Assembly: GCA_035235625.1 (NCBI GenBank)
Contig: CP141149.1
Span: 28,451,753 to 28,515,752 of the forward strand
DNA length: 64,000 nucleotides
Reading direction: 5' to 3'
Origin: Saururus chinensis
Lineage: Eukaryota; Streptophyta; Magnoliopsida; Piperales; Saururaceae
Made by a program: the position numbers and the translations under genes. The notes under the pieces were generated by a model. It searched no databases. It saw nothing but the letters and a program-made list of their open reading frames with translations, and was not told the DNA's origin. Of the stretch, positions 36,201 through 47,638 are shown piece after piece (positions within the stretch are counted from its first letter, which is position 1; each line of letters opens with the position of its first letter).

Positions 36201-37940
36201 TTAAGTAAGAGGATGATAACGGGGATCTGCTGTGAGGAGCTCAGTTTGACGATGTGAGTAAGATGTTTTGACCGTAAGGTGGATGTCAGAGGCTGCATGA
36301 GTATATAAGGATCTGTGTACGGTGAGCTATGTTGTGACTTGGGCGGGTAAGTGAAGTCTGCTGCCCCGACGAACTAGGGTTCAGATCGGGCTCAGCTTCA
36401 GTTTGATCAGTTGATGACTGAGTTTGTGTGGCATAATTGTACCGCATAATATACTTAATTCAAATTTGAATTATGAGAACATTAATAATAGCGTTGTGAG
36501 TTTGAGACCTGAGGGTTCGACGGATTAAGTTCCGTGTTTGAGCTAGCCGATAATGAATCGGCTGAGCACTTCTTGTGTCTTGCCATGGTGGTTTCCTGCG
36601 GGATTTTGTCTGAGTGCTATATAGAGCACCGGACGTCTGATGCTCTGTTGAGAGTGATGTATGTTTGATTTGGTCTGTGTGCTGTACAAGCCCAGACGTT
36701 TGATGCTCTGTTGAGAGCGTTGTATGTTTCCGCCCAAGAGTGGCACTGTACGTTCTGCCCAAGAGTGGCATTGTAAGATTTCTGCCCAAGAGTGGCACTG
36801 GCACTATAAGACCCATTATGGTGGGCAATTCTATGGCACTATAAGACCCCTTATGTGTGGGCAATTGTATGACCCCTTGTGTGGGTGTATGTTTGCGCGC
36901 TCAGGTAAGTAGTATCATGGATCTACTCTTACCTGTTTGATCCAGTGCCCCATGAGCATTGGTGTACCGTACCTTCGGAAAAGTCCATGACGTCTAGTCA
37001 CTCCCTGGAGGTTAAGGTGATGCCCCAGTGGCATTCTTTTCCTTTTCGACGTTGGAGCTTATTAGCTGTAATGAGCTTCAGTGGTCGATAATATGTATAC
37101 AACTGTATGACTGAGTTTGTACGTTTCTGAGTAAGTGTATGATGATGAGTATGTGCACGACTGTAAGATTGAGGATGAGTACGACTGTAAGAGTTTGAAA
37201 ATGAGTTCGATAGTAAGTGTAATATTGTACGAGTAAGGTCATACAAGTATGTGTAAGGTTTGAGTATGCGTACAATGGTACGAGTAAGTTGTAAGACCCT
37301 GATTAAGGGTGTTTGAGTAAGTTTGATTTGATGGTGTGTTATGCCTGCTTATATGCTCATGTGCATAATTATGTTATACGTTGTTTGCCTCATGTTGAGT
37401 TGCATGACGCATGTTTTATGAACTTATTGAGTTCACCGTTTGGGATTTCCCCTATTGGGTATTTCCCTATTTAGTATGAAAATACTCACCCTACTTCTTT
37501 TAGCCCCGTTGTTCGGGAGGCTTTTGCAGGTATGTGTTGGTGAGCTCCTGGAGATGGATGCTCGTCTTTGTGGTGGATTGTTTCCCCCTCGACTCAAGTA
37601 TTTTGGTGCCACGATCTGATGTATTGGGTGAGATGAGATGTAAGTGTATATATTCTGGACTTTTAATTTGGATCAGATTAGACTGTTTATGGGACTTGTA
37701 CTCGGGGACGCCTGGGAGTTATTTGTATTTAAAAATCCATGATCATGGTGATTTAGTCATACGTATGTTTTCGAGTAGCGCCTGAGGATATTTGATTTGA
37801 CGGTACGATGTTTAACCGTATCATGTTTAAAATTATAAACTGTTTATACGGGTTTGGATTTTGTCGTTTGGCTCCGATTTATCGTATAAAAAAAATTTCT
37901 GAGTTTTAAGAAAAATGGATGAAAAATCTCGGGCGTTACA
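33251..37940 (+). mobile_element. 4.69-kb solo LTR (giant-LTR gypsy type) inserted in gypsy reverse transcriptase
   Basis: It starts TGTAACGTCCCTGA and ends TCTCGGGCGTTACA, with the exact target duplication TATGA at 33246-33250 and 37941-37945. The terminal TGTAACG/CGTTACA pair is typical of long LTRs in plant gypsy elements (Tekay/Del or Tat type). I see no second LTR, primer-binding site or pol inside, so it is most simply a solo LTR. The core 33.55-35.6 kb is strongly GC-rich and opens long frames on both strands. The part 35.6-37.4 kb is a low-complexity GTATG/GTAAG-rich tract. A diverged, inverted relative lies at about 45.07-47.64 kb. Confidence 0.85.
33590..34504 (+). other. GC-rich core of the giant LTR with long open frames, probably not a gene
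   Basis: Frames of 304 codons (33590-34504), 195 codons (33514-34101) and 193 codons on the minus strand (34085-33504) overlap here. The products are Pro/Arg/Ala-rich low-complexity sequence without a domain I recognise. Overlapping long frames on both strands in very GC-rich DNA are expected by composition. It may be a transcribed untranslated leader or captured host DNA. Confidence 0.5.
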
Positions 37941-38585
37941 TATGACTCATGTATTGAAGCCACTACTTGGATAGTTTGTGGTAGTGTATTTCAATGATAT
38001 CTTGGTTTACAGTAAAAGTAAATCTGACCATATTCAACATGTCATGGAATTTTTCCTTTTACTTAAGTTCCATTCTCTCTTGATAAATTTAAAAAAATGT
38101 TGTTTCCTCAAAGATGAGCTTATATTTTTGGGTATATTGTTAGTTTAGAAGGAATTAAGGTAGATGATAGCAAGGTTCAAGCCATTAAAAATTGGCCAAT
38201 ACCCAAGACAGTGAATCAGCTCAGAAGTTTTCATGGATTTACAACTTTCTATAGAAGTTTGATAGAAATTTTAGCACTCTAACTGCACCAATGATTGAGT
38301 GTCTAAAGAAATATAAATTTAATTGTAGTGAAGTAGCCACCAAAAGCTTTGAACTAATTAAGCAAAAGTTGATTGAAGATCATATCTTATCTTTACCTGA
38401 CTTTGATAAAGTGTTTAAAGTTGAATGTGATGCATCTTGTGTGGGAATAGGAGTTGTTTTGAATCAAGAAGGCAAACTCATATCTTATTACAATGAAAAA
38501 TTAAGTGAAGATAGGAAGAAGTGGTCTACCTATAAACTTGAGTTGTTTGATTTGGTTCAAGCCTTAAAACACTAGAGACACTATC
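37941..38585 (+). pseudogene. gypsy reverse transcriptase C-terminal part and RNase H start
   Basis: Continuation after the giant LTR: MTHVLKPLLG, then VVYFNDILVYSKSKSDHIQH, where the usual FDD pair reads F-N-D (Asn codon 37993-37995). Then FLGILL-like and the connection region. From 38291 an open frame of 94 codons covers TKSFELIKQKLIEDHIL, LPDFDKVFKVECDASCVGIG (RNase H start) and YNEKLSEDRKKWSTYKLELF. It is cut at 38585 by the next inserted LTR. Confidence 0.87.
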
Positions 38586-41488
38586 TTTAATATCCCGGAT
38601 TTTTCTAGGTTTCAAAAATTAAATACATGAAAAATATGGTGTTTAACCCTTTAAACTTCTTAGTAGAATAGCTTCTGTAATAGATATAATTTCTTACTAA
38701 AACTAATTTTATTAGAAAGTAGACATAAAGAGCTTTGAAACGCCACCAAGAACGTGTGAATCAGAGTTCAGATAAGGGAGATACACTATTCGAAGTTGAA
38801 CATATTGTATAGGGCTCATTTACCCAATTTAAATATGTATTTGGGTCATTTAAGTTGTTTTGCGGGCCAAGCTCCGGCAAGCGGCGATCACCAAGCAGGT
38901 TGCTGGACCGGTGAATTAAAAAAAAAGCGCTAGCTGCGCCGGACATGACCGTGCCGACCATGGCCGCAGCAACATCAGAAGCTATTGTCGCCACACATTT
39001 AAAAAATAATAATAAAGGGGTGAGCTTTTGCCCCCAACTGGTCATCAGGAAGCGGCAAGTCTTGACCCATTGGAATTACCGCTGGGTAGCAATCCGGTGA
39101 GACCAGCCTTGCCCCGCCGTGACAGCCAGCGGTCCCGTCATCAGAGGCTTTGCAGCCTTTGGCCGGACACGAGGGAGATGATCCGCATGTTGCGGGTTGT
39201 CAGTAGCAGTTTCAGGTTAGGTGACCCAAACCACATTGGCCAAGACCGGGCCCGAATGGATCTCACCCGGTCTAGTCTGTTTTTTTTTCTTAAAAAAATG
39301 AAGAAGTATTAATGAACCGATTTTGGTTCACTAGCTTAAAGACTGGAATTTTTTTTTGTAAAAACTATTGAGTACCCAGAGAAGTATTTTAAGAGTCCTG
39401 ACTAAGTTTCAGATCGAGGAAAAATCTCACATGCTTTAAAATGGCCAATTTATCCTTATGAGTTGTAATATAGATTAATATTTAATAACTAAACTTAGGG
39501 GGTCAGGTTCAGGGGCCTATAAGTACATTCAAAAATTAAGAAAAATCTTTGTGATATGTTAATGTGTATCCTAAATTTGGATAAGGCCTCAAGTTAGGGG
39601 AAAATCCCAATAAATTGATATTTTACTATTTTACCCTTAGGGTTAAGGTAAGACAGTTAATTCAATCGGGGTCGGTTAAGGGGTTTATGACTCCATTAAA
39701 TGATAAGAAAATAACTTCAGGTTCATAACTTCAAGATGTACCCCTGGGATTAGTTTTGGACCCATCAAGGTTCAGGGAAGCCCTGATAAAAAAAACAAAA
39801 AAACACCATTATGAGCAGACCGGCCCGCATTCGCGTGAATGAAATTTATGGGGCCAATGTGATACTGAAAGGCTAACAACTTGCCCGAGAGGACCTTATC
39901 TAATGTTGGATAATTATTTTAATGCCCTTAGGTTCATTATGATCAGTTTTCATAGAGATTTAATAAGATAACCGAAGGAGGGTTAGGGCACGAGAATTTG
40001 AACAATCTAATATCATTATTGAATTTGCTTATTGATATTATGATCTGCTTGGACCTGTGTGATTCTGATTGTTTATGTTGTTCATTATTTCGATATTTGT
40101 TATTGATGTTGTGATAGTAACTTATCACTAGCATAAGATTATTAAAAGATTAATTGATGGGGTGGATAGCTTAGGATTGGACGAGAATACCAAATCAAAA
40201 TAAAAACTAAAATATCTCAGAGGGGTCTGAGACTAGTTCATAGAGTGAACAAAGCCTTTGACCTGATGATTTGCCTTGGTTGATGAACCAATGGTAATTT
40301 CGAGTTTTAAACCCTAATCTAGAGGGACTAATAGGGTTTGGGATAGTCATTCAAAATCCTAACTTATTGATGAGTAAGATAGGGTTCAAAATGGTTTCCT
40401 AAGTTTTAACTCTATTGAGATGCTATTGATTTAACCCTGTAGTTGCACCTCCCCATAGGAGGGAGCTCTATGTGAGTCGGGCTCACTTTCGATTTATTGA
40501 TTATCATTTAGTGTACATGCACGTAGATTAACTGACATCTTGCTTGGTTGGCTTTTCTCGCCACTTCTATTTAGCTACAATTGTGGGTCATGCCCTTCTA
40601 ATCCAGTGTCCTTTGTGGGCTAGGAGGGTTGATGGTACTTTCTGGTGGATTCCAAAGTGTTTCGTCATGGATTTACCTTTAAGGGTGGTCTATAGTGAGT
40701 TTATTATTTGTCACTTAGGTTAACATCTGATAAGTCAATCTGTCATTAGGATTAGACATGGATATTAATTATCGAACAATGGTTCGAGAGATAATTAATA
40801 ACATGTTTTGATATTGTTTGTTTAATTAGAATAAGTGGAACGATTAAATGACTTACATAAAATGTAGGTTGCTTTAAAATACTTAAGCATTGCATATGCG
40901 ATGTTATGCTTCTTAATATAGTGTAGTTTTAGAAAGAACTACGTTTAGATCCAATTTTGTTAGAAACATTGGAGATGTTGTCTGATGAGTACATAGACAA
41001 CTAACATCGGGTGATGTTGGCCTAATTCAAAAAATATTAAATTTTACTTTTCTTCTTTTGAAATGCTCTCTAGGGGGATGAGATGTTTTGTTGCATGTTT
41101 GGTCTTGTTTGCATACATGTTCTTTAGATGAGGACGTTGTGAGATCATGACAATGGTGAGCATTTGAGGACAACATTGTACTAGTGGGATCTAATTTCTT
41201 GCTTCTGCAATCTTGTAAGTAATTGTGATTATTGGCGTGAAAGCCAACTTTACTCATTTATTTTCCAACAGATGACAGACTTCTACTTAGAGGGTTAACT
41301 TGTTATTTATCGAATTTTGACATGTATAATAATATCATATGTTTTGATATTCATATTTATGAACCCCAGTTATTACAACTTGGATATTTTAGTTGATTGA
41401 TTTGATTTGATTTAAAGAAAGAAAAAATTATCGTGATTTATCGCTTTTCCTTTAATAAAAAAGGATTTTAAAAATTTGGGTCGTGACA
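38586..41488 (+). mobile_element. 2.9-kb solo LTR inserted in gypsy RNase H
   Basis: Flanked by the exact target duplication CTATC at 38581-38585 and 41489-41493. It starts TTTAATATCCCGGATT (TG of the terminus mutated to TT) and ends GGGTCGTGACA. No internal protein domain, primer-binding site or repeated LTR is seen. Contents are AT-rich with frequent short duplications. A GC-richer part at 38.8-39.3 kb gives short frames on both strands that I do not call genes. Confidence 0.82.
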
Positions 41489-42905
41489 CTATCTGATTCA
41501 TAAAGAGTTTATATTACACACAGACCACCAATCTCTTAAATATTTATAGTCACAAACTAAGTTGGACATATTACATGCTAAATGGATTACTGAATTTCAA
41601 GAATATACCTTTTTTTATTAAATATAAATCTGGACAACTTAATACATTGGCAGATGCTCTCAGTAGAAGAGTAAGTCTTTTAACTAGTCTTCAAACTCAA
41701 GCTTTTTGTTTTGAATATATTCAAGAACTGTATGAACAAGATACAGATTTTCAGGAGATCCGAAAAGATTGTAAAGGAGGATTAACTCAACATAATGAAT
41801 ATATTATAATTCAGGGATATTTTTATAAAGGTCAAATGCTATGTGTATCTCAATGCTCTTTGCGAAGAAAGCTAATTATAGAACTTCATTATGGGGGTTT
41901 AGTTGGTCATTTTGGAAAAGGCAAGACTATACACTTATTGGCTAAGAGGTTTTACTCGCTAAGTTTAGAAAGAGATGTGGGAAAGGTATTACAACATTGT
42001 CTCATTTGTCAACAATCAAAAGGCCATCAACATAAAAATACAGGATTGTATATGCCTTTATCTCAACCACAACTACCTTGGGAAGATATATTAATGGACT
42101 TTATCCTCAGTTTACTAAAATTCAAAAAGATTTCGACTCTATTTTGTTGTTGTTGATAGATACTAAAAAATGGCTCACTTTATAGCTTGCAAGAAGACAA
42201 CAAATACCTCATATATAGCTATGCTTTTCTTCAAAGAGATTATTAAACTTCACGGAATTCTGAAGACTATAACCTCTAACAGGGACAACAAATTCTTGGG
42301 ACACTTCTAGAGGACCTTGTGGAAAAGATTCAACACACATTTACAATCACATGTCACCCTCATAAAGATAGTTAAATAGAAGCAAAACCAATGGGATCAA
42401 TGTTTGGCTAAAGTTGAATTTTCTTTCAATTTTACTATTAATAGGACCACTAGTAAATCACCATTCGAGATTGTTTATGGAATGAATCCTATACACTTTA
42501 GATCTCATGCAACCAATGAAGCATAATCACGAAAACAATGCTGCTTATAATACTTTGGCAAGAATTACTTCAATACATCAGAAGGTTAGTCAAAGGTTAC
42601 AGACATCTAATTTAAAATATAAGAATTTTGCTTATCAACATAGGCAAAAGAAAGTTTTTGCATAATGGGATCAAGCTATGGTTCATCTGAAAAAAGAAAG
42701 GTAGCCAACTGGAACCTATTGCAAATTGAATCAGAAAAGTTTGGGCCTTTCCATATTTTACACAAATTCAATGATAATGCATATGTTGTTGATTTTCCTA
42801 AAGAATTGTCCATTTCAAAAAACTTTTAATGTGGGTGATCTGTATGAATTTTATGATCCTGATGAGCTTCATACTGATCTGAACTCGAGATCAAGTTTTT
42901 CAAAG
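41489..42905 (+). pseudogene. gypsy RNase H end and integrase, broken
   Basis: Resumes with LIHKEFILHTDHQSLKYL. An open frame at 41575-42156 contains TLADALSRR (end of RNase H), the integrase zinc finger (H-x-H and CLICQQSKG, with HYGGLVGHFGKGKT), and the start of the integrase core ILMDFILSL. After 42156 the integrase core is scattered over frames with stops. A last open stretch, 42726-42953, corresponds to the C terminus just before the purine tract. Confidence 0.85.
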
Positions 42906-42914
42906 GGGGAGGGA
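42899..42914 (+). promoter_or_regulatory. Polypurine tract of the gypsy element
   Basis: A run CAAAGGGGGAGGGAA ends 2-3 bases before the 3' LTR. It is in the place and of the composition expected for plus-strand priming. Confidence 0.85.
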
Positions 42915-42916
42915 AC

Positions 42917-43240
42917 TGATGTGGCACAAGTCAAAAATACCTCTAGGATCTAAAAGAGCTGAAGATTCGCATTAGATAATGAGGAGAATATTTTAAACTT
43001 TATCATTAGGTTGAGTTGGCAAGTTCAGCTGAAAACAACTATACCTTACTTAACGGGCGATTTGAGCTGAATTAACACAAGTTTATAAGGGGCATAGATC
43101 CAGAAATAACGAAGATGATTTCTCTCATATTTCAAATAAGGAATTGAGTTCTTCATGGGGCTTGAGATCGTGGTAGTCTCGTTGATTCTAGTTGTTCAGA
43201 TCCGTGATCTGATTTTTTTGTAAGTCCCTCTAATTGTGGA
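42917..43240 (+). repeat. Truncated 3' LTR of the gypsy element
   Basis: Starts TGATGTGGCACAAGTC and follows the 5' LTR closely to TAATTGTGGA at 43240. Beyond that the sequences no longer align clearly. It lacks the insertion seen in the 5' LTR, which fixes the boundaries of that solo LTR. Confidence 0.85.
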
Positions 43241-43852
43241 AACAATTCTATCTCGGTTAGCTTAGATTTTTGATGGACTCATTGTGTCCAAAGTTTGGAA
43301 GTGTTGATAACTCCAAATTACTTAATCGTTCATCAGTCATCAATCATCACAAAGATAAATTTTATTATGCAATTTTGGAAACAAAGATGAACAAAGGAAG
43401 AAGAAAAAGCAAACCTCTTATTGGCTAGTGACAACAAATAACTTTTGTGGCTTTGCCCTTGTGTGGCTAATTTCGCACTCTAATAGTCTGATTTTGATCT
43501 CCATTGATGAATCTTTTATAGGGTAGGAATTTAGAAAGAGTCCTTGTTGAGGTTGAAGTGTTAAACATACCTTTTTTAAGTAGTTCCCTCTTCCCTGTCC
43601 ATTCTCGACTCTTACTAGTACAAAATTATAGAGGTGAGGATACATCTTGATTCCCCCCTTTTGGTTGGTTAGAAGTTCAAATCCAACTTGGAACTTGGAA
43701 AGGAAGTAGCACCATGCCACCACAAAAGAAAGGCTCATCACGCTCATGAATCATGATTTGTGAATGAATTCATGATGAGTGAGGAAAAGTCGCAGATGAA
43801 ACTAGGTAAAATAAAAAGGAGATTCACTCGACAAGGTCCCCAGCTGGCGATG
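43241..43852. other. Unassigned sequence between the gypsy LTR and the Mutator-like element
   Basis: An open frame of 109 codons lies on the minus strand (43747-43418) and contains no motif I recognise. It may be a fragment of another element. I make no gene call. Confidence 0.35.
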
Positions 43853-43861
43853 GATACCAAC

Positions 43862-44979
43862 CAATGTTTTAAAACCCGGCCCAGACACCCTGACCCAGAT
43901 TAGTGGCTGGGCTATGTCAATTTGGGTTGACCCGAGGGATGACATCATCACCTAAAAATTGTTTTGCAAAAATTTCCCCGTAATACTAGAAAAAATTATT
44001 TAAACCTATTCAAATCTTGTTCAAAATCTCAGTTAAACTTATTCAAATCCTATTCAAAATCTCACTCAAACCTATTTGACTATTCAAAATATTGTTCATT
44101 CCAACCTATTTTAAGAAGTTACCGTTTCACATTTCCCATTAACATAAAATAACATAAACACAGTGTGATTCGAGAAAAACATGAATAAAGTAATTTGTAC
44201 AAGTTATGTGCAGCATTGGATTTAAATTTAACGGCGTATACAAGTTATAATACCCAAAATTTAAAGGTACTTATTTTGGTCAAATTTGAAAGTTAAAATG
44301 CTTAATTATATAGTAGATACTAGATAGCCTTCATAGTCAACCAATCTTTGGCGTAGGCATTTTTAGAGAAGTAGACTGAAGGAGATCTTGGTCTGATCTT
44401 GAACCTCCTTCAGAAGGCAATCCAATGTTTGGCGAAGTGGGATGCCTACAACAGTGCGTAGAAGGTCAGATCCAACCCACCATCGTTGGACAAATAGACG
44501 CACAACTTTTTTGGAGGGTAATCGTAGGCCATTACAGAGAGCATTGTGTTGATGACTAGTGAAGGTGGTTTGATCTTGGGGTTTGCAATGCAAACGAATA
44601 TATCTACTCCTGGTAGTTCCTTCTCGAGTCACCCAAAGCTCCTCCTTTCAGGCCTTGGACGGTGACGGAATATGGTGAGGGAATCGCCAAAACGTGGAGA
44701 GGGAATTGCCAGAGGAGATTGTCACAGCCCCAAATCGCTTAGCCCCCTCCGAGCTCCTCCAGTCCAGAACTCCAAAATCCCGATCAGGAATTCGCTATCT
44801 ATCTTTTTTTCTTTCAAAAAAGCAGACTGGACCAGAACACCGGGTAACCAGTTTAACCGGCTAGGTCACACTCACCCTGCCGGGTTAAACCAACTCGAAA
44901 ATCTAGTTGAATTGGCCCATTTTTTACAACGGGTCTGGTTGAACCCAATTGGACCGGCAGGTTTGATTTTTAAAACACT
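43862..44979. mobile_element. Non-autonomous Mutator-like element (MULE)
   Basis: 1118 bases bounded by an exact 9-bp target duplication GATACCAAC at 43853-43861 and 44980-44988; nine bases is the Mutator signature. The ends carry inverted TGTTTTAAAA (start AATGTTTTAAAACCCGG, end TTTTTAAAACACT). The inside has frames of 89 codons on minus (44632-44363) and 115 codons on plus (44672-45019, which runs past the element), without a transposase. The short terminal inverted repeat leaves some doubt. Confidence 0.72.
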
Positions 44980-45069
44980 GATACCAACGAGTCTCCTAAG
45001 ATGGCGACACCATATATAACTACTTTCAGATTCAAATTGTTGGCCTCCGGCCAGCAGTACTGCCGTAGA

Positions 45070-47638
45070 CAACTAGTCTTGTTGGATCTCGGCTATCCCA
45101 GCGAGATCTCACCGAAATAATGTAAACACAGTTCTACCCAATATTGCGGCTCAGTAGATGTCCTAAAAGAGAGATATTGACGAGATCTCACTAAGATGAC
45201 AAACTATGCTTGATGCCAACCCCAATTATCACCCTCTTACTTATACCTCACTTAATGACCCTACTTTTCATTTTATAATATGTATATTATATTTTTATAA
45301 TAATGTTGTGCACTCTTAGTATCTAGCAATCCCCCATAAGGCACCAAACTTTAAATCTGCGTACTTATTCAATCCCCAACCTACGCTCCAAACCAAACCG
45401 ATCCATTCCAATCCTCACCAGTCAAACATACAATCTTTGTCTTCTGTCATTCAGTTACAAATCTATAACAATACTATATCAAACCCTTTGTCACCTCTTA
45501 TCGTCCATTGCCCATCCATCTGCCCCACTCATATACACATATCCATTGCACAAGCATAGAGTTATCATACATACATATATTTATCACATACATATAACAT
45601 ACACATAATTTCATACATAACTTAACAATATATTCGCTAGCCATTACTAGCATACACATGGTCCACACACATCAAACATATTTTTAGCTCATATGCATGT
45701 CATACGTATTTTAAACATGTCATAATTTATCGTCTTTCACTCTTACATCATGCAATTGGATAATGACATAATACCCAAAGCATTAAATCATACAATCCTA
45801 GCATATTGCTACACATTCAAACTATACTATCATGAAATTACGAGTTCAAAGTCCCCCTACCTCATAATCCATGATATTTGATGGTGAGCACATGACGGTG
45901 GCTGCATCGGCAGCAGAGTTGGTGGCCAAAAGCATCGCCTAGTTGAGAGAGTTGTTGTCCTGAGGTTTAGGAAGCACCGAAAATAATTACTGCAAGACGA
46001 GGGTGAAAAAAATCAATGAGAAAAAATATGCAATCCACAGTGGCACACGAGGGGTGGCCAGAAGAAAGGTTGTGCTAAAACAAGTGGTAGGTGCGACCAG
46101 AAGGCGAAGGTGGACTAAATGGAAAGCTGGTGTCTAAGAAGCACACAACTGAACTCAAAACGCTGAAATCGGCCATGGACAACACCCAACTATATAGATT
46201 TTGTGTCGTCGAGGGCCCACAAAAGGTCAAAGGGAGTGGGGCAATGCTCGAGGACATAGGAGAGATGGAGGGCTATGGTGATCAACTCAATTGGTGATGA
46301 AATCATTTGATGGTTAGGTAGCACAAAAACTGTGCCTAAACCTTAAATCACTCGCACGACCACATATACATGTTGCAACAGGGCCTCTCAAGGGGGAGAG
46401 GGGCTCGAAGGTTGTGGCCCAAGGTCCAAAAAGGGTGATAGAGCTAAGGCCCTCGTGGTGGTTAGAGGAGACGACAATATTGCTACTCACCACCCACAAC
46501 CAAAATTGATTGTGCGGGCAGCTATGCATCTAGCACGGTCGAGGGCGGAGGGGTAGGAGTATGGCAGCCTAAGGTCGGCAAGGCCATCGTCATGCCACGA
46601 CTGATGGAGGTAACCCCCACTATTGCCAGGCCAAGACAGACCGAACCAGATCGAATTTGGACAAAGGCCATTCGACGAAAAATGTACAAGGGGGTTGATG
46701 TATGGACGGGAGGAAAAAGGGGTGGAGCAAACCCCTGGCGGTGGACCTACTATCGATGGGCTGAAGAGAGAAGAAGGAGAACAAGGTGGAGCTAACACTT
46801 GCTATTGTTGGGCTGGGGCGGAGCCCACGGCGGCCAGAATCGCACCCAAAGGCTTATGGCTGGGAGGAGTATAAGAATAGATAAGTGTAAACAGTGGAGG
46901 AGAAGAGGGGGAGGGGCTTTTGTCAACTCTAGCCAACTTCGTCATGGCCCTAAAGGCCAAGGGAAGCTAGGTATGGTAGAGGGCGGTGGCAGATGACAAC
47001 GGCAGCCCTCTGGAGGCCCAAACAGAAAGGAAAATAGGGGAGGGGGTGATCACATTGGAAAATGGGGAAGGATAGCGGAAACAGCCAGAGGGGAGGCTGT
47101 AGTGGTGGGCTGGCGACTGTACCGACAACTTTGAGCGAGGCTCACCAAAAGTCAGAGGCCTTGGGCCAGCCACTGCTCGCCCAAGCGATATCCGAATAGA
47201 GGAGGAAATGGCAGAAGGCAAAAGAGAGGAAAGGGACAGTGGAATCAATAGGGTTGGCCAGGAGTGGTAGCCCTACTGTCGCTAGCCCAAAGCCAAACAG
47301 ACGAAGGCTGGTTGCCACCGGCAATCCCACTTCCAATCACACAGATATAAGGGGGAGAGGTCTAGACATTTCTAGACCTCCTAAGAACAAGCTGGATGCG
47401 GCTCATTGAGCTACGATCCCCTCCTTATATTTTTTTCTCTTCCTCTCTCTATTTTCCTCTCCCATTTTCTTCCCTTTTTGTTCTAAAAATGCACATCGAG
47501 ACCCGCAACCTATGACAAGTCTCATACCTAACTATACGGGTACAAATATAATGTAAAAAAAACCAAAGCATCACATTTTTTTGCTGAAAATATTAAAAAA
47601 AACAGCAGAAAGGTTGCCAAAAAATCAAGATCGTTAGA
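45070..47638 (-). mobile_element. Inverted, truncated relative of the giant solo LTR
   Basis: Read on the minus strand, this region follows 33251-36300 in order. The right end (47.55-47.64 kb) matches the start of the giant LTR through CACATTTTTTTGCTGAAAAT and TCAAGATCGTTAGA. The part 45.2-45.96 kb matches the 35.5-36.25 kb section, for example CCTCTTACTTATACCTCACTT, ACGCTCCAAACCAAAC and GGTTTAGGAAGCACC. The GC-rich core (46.0-47.4 kb) is more diverged. The equivalent of 36.4-37.94 kb is missing, so the left end is a truncation and approximate. Open frames here (for example 46798-46487 on minus) are not genes. Confidence 0.75.

Larger units (their letters stand above)
29693..43240 (+). mobile_element. 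Ty3/gypsy LTR retrotransposon with three nested solo LTRs
   Basis: The 5' LTR starts TGAAGTGGCAC at 29693, is interrupted by a solo LTR (29704-30289), and resumes to 30830. The primer-binding site TGGTATCAGAGA is at 30834. Gag, protease, reverse transcriptase, RNase H and integrase follow in gypsy order, all with stops. The purine tract AAAGGGGGAGGGAAC precedes the 3' LTR, which starts TGATGTGGCAC at 42917. Two further elements split pol: 33251-37940 inside reverse transcriptase and 38586-41488 inside RNase H. Minus the insertions, the host element is about 5.4 kb. The 3' LTR matches the 5' LTR only up to about 43240 and is truncated there, so the right target duplication is lost. Confidence 0.9.

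Noticed and set aside
46091-47336. Cluster of short frames on both strands
   Set aside because: They lie in the diverged GC-rich core of the inverted giant-LTR relative and have no domain.
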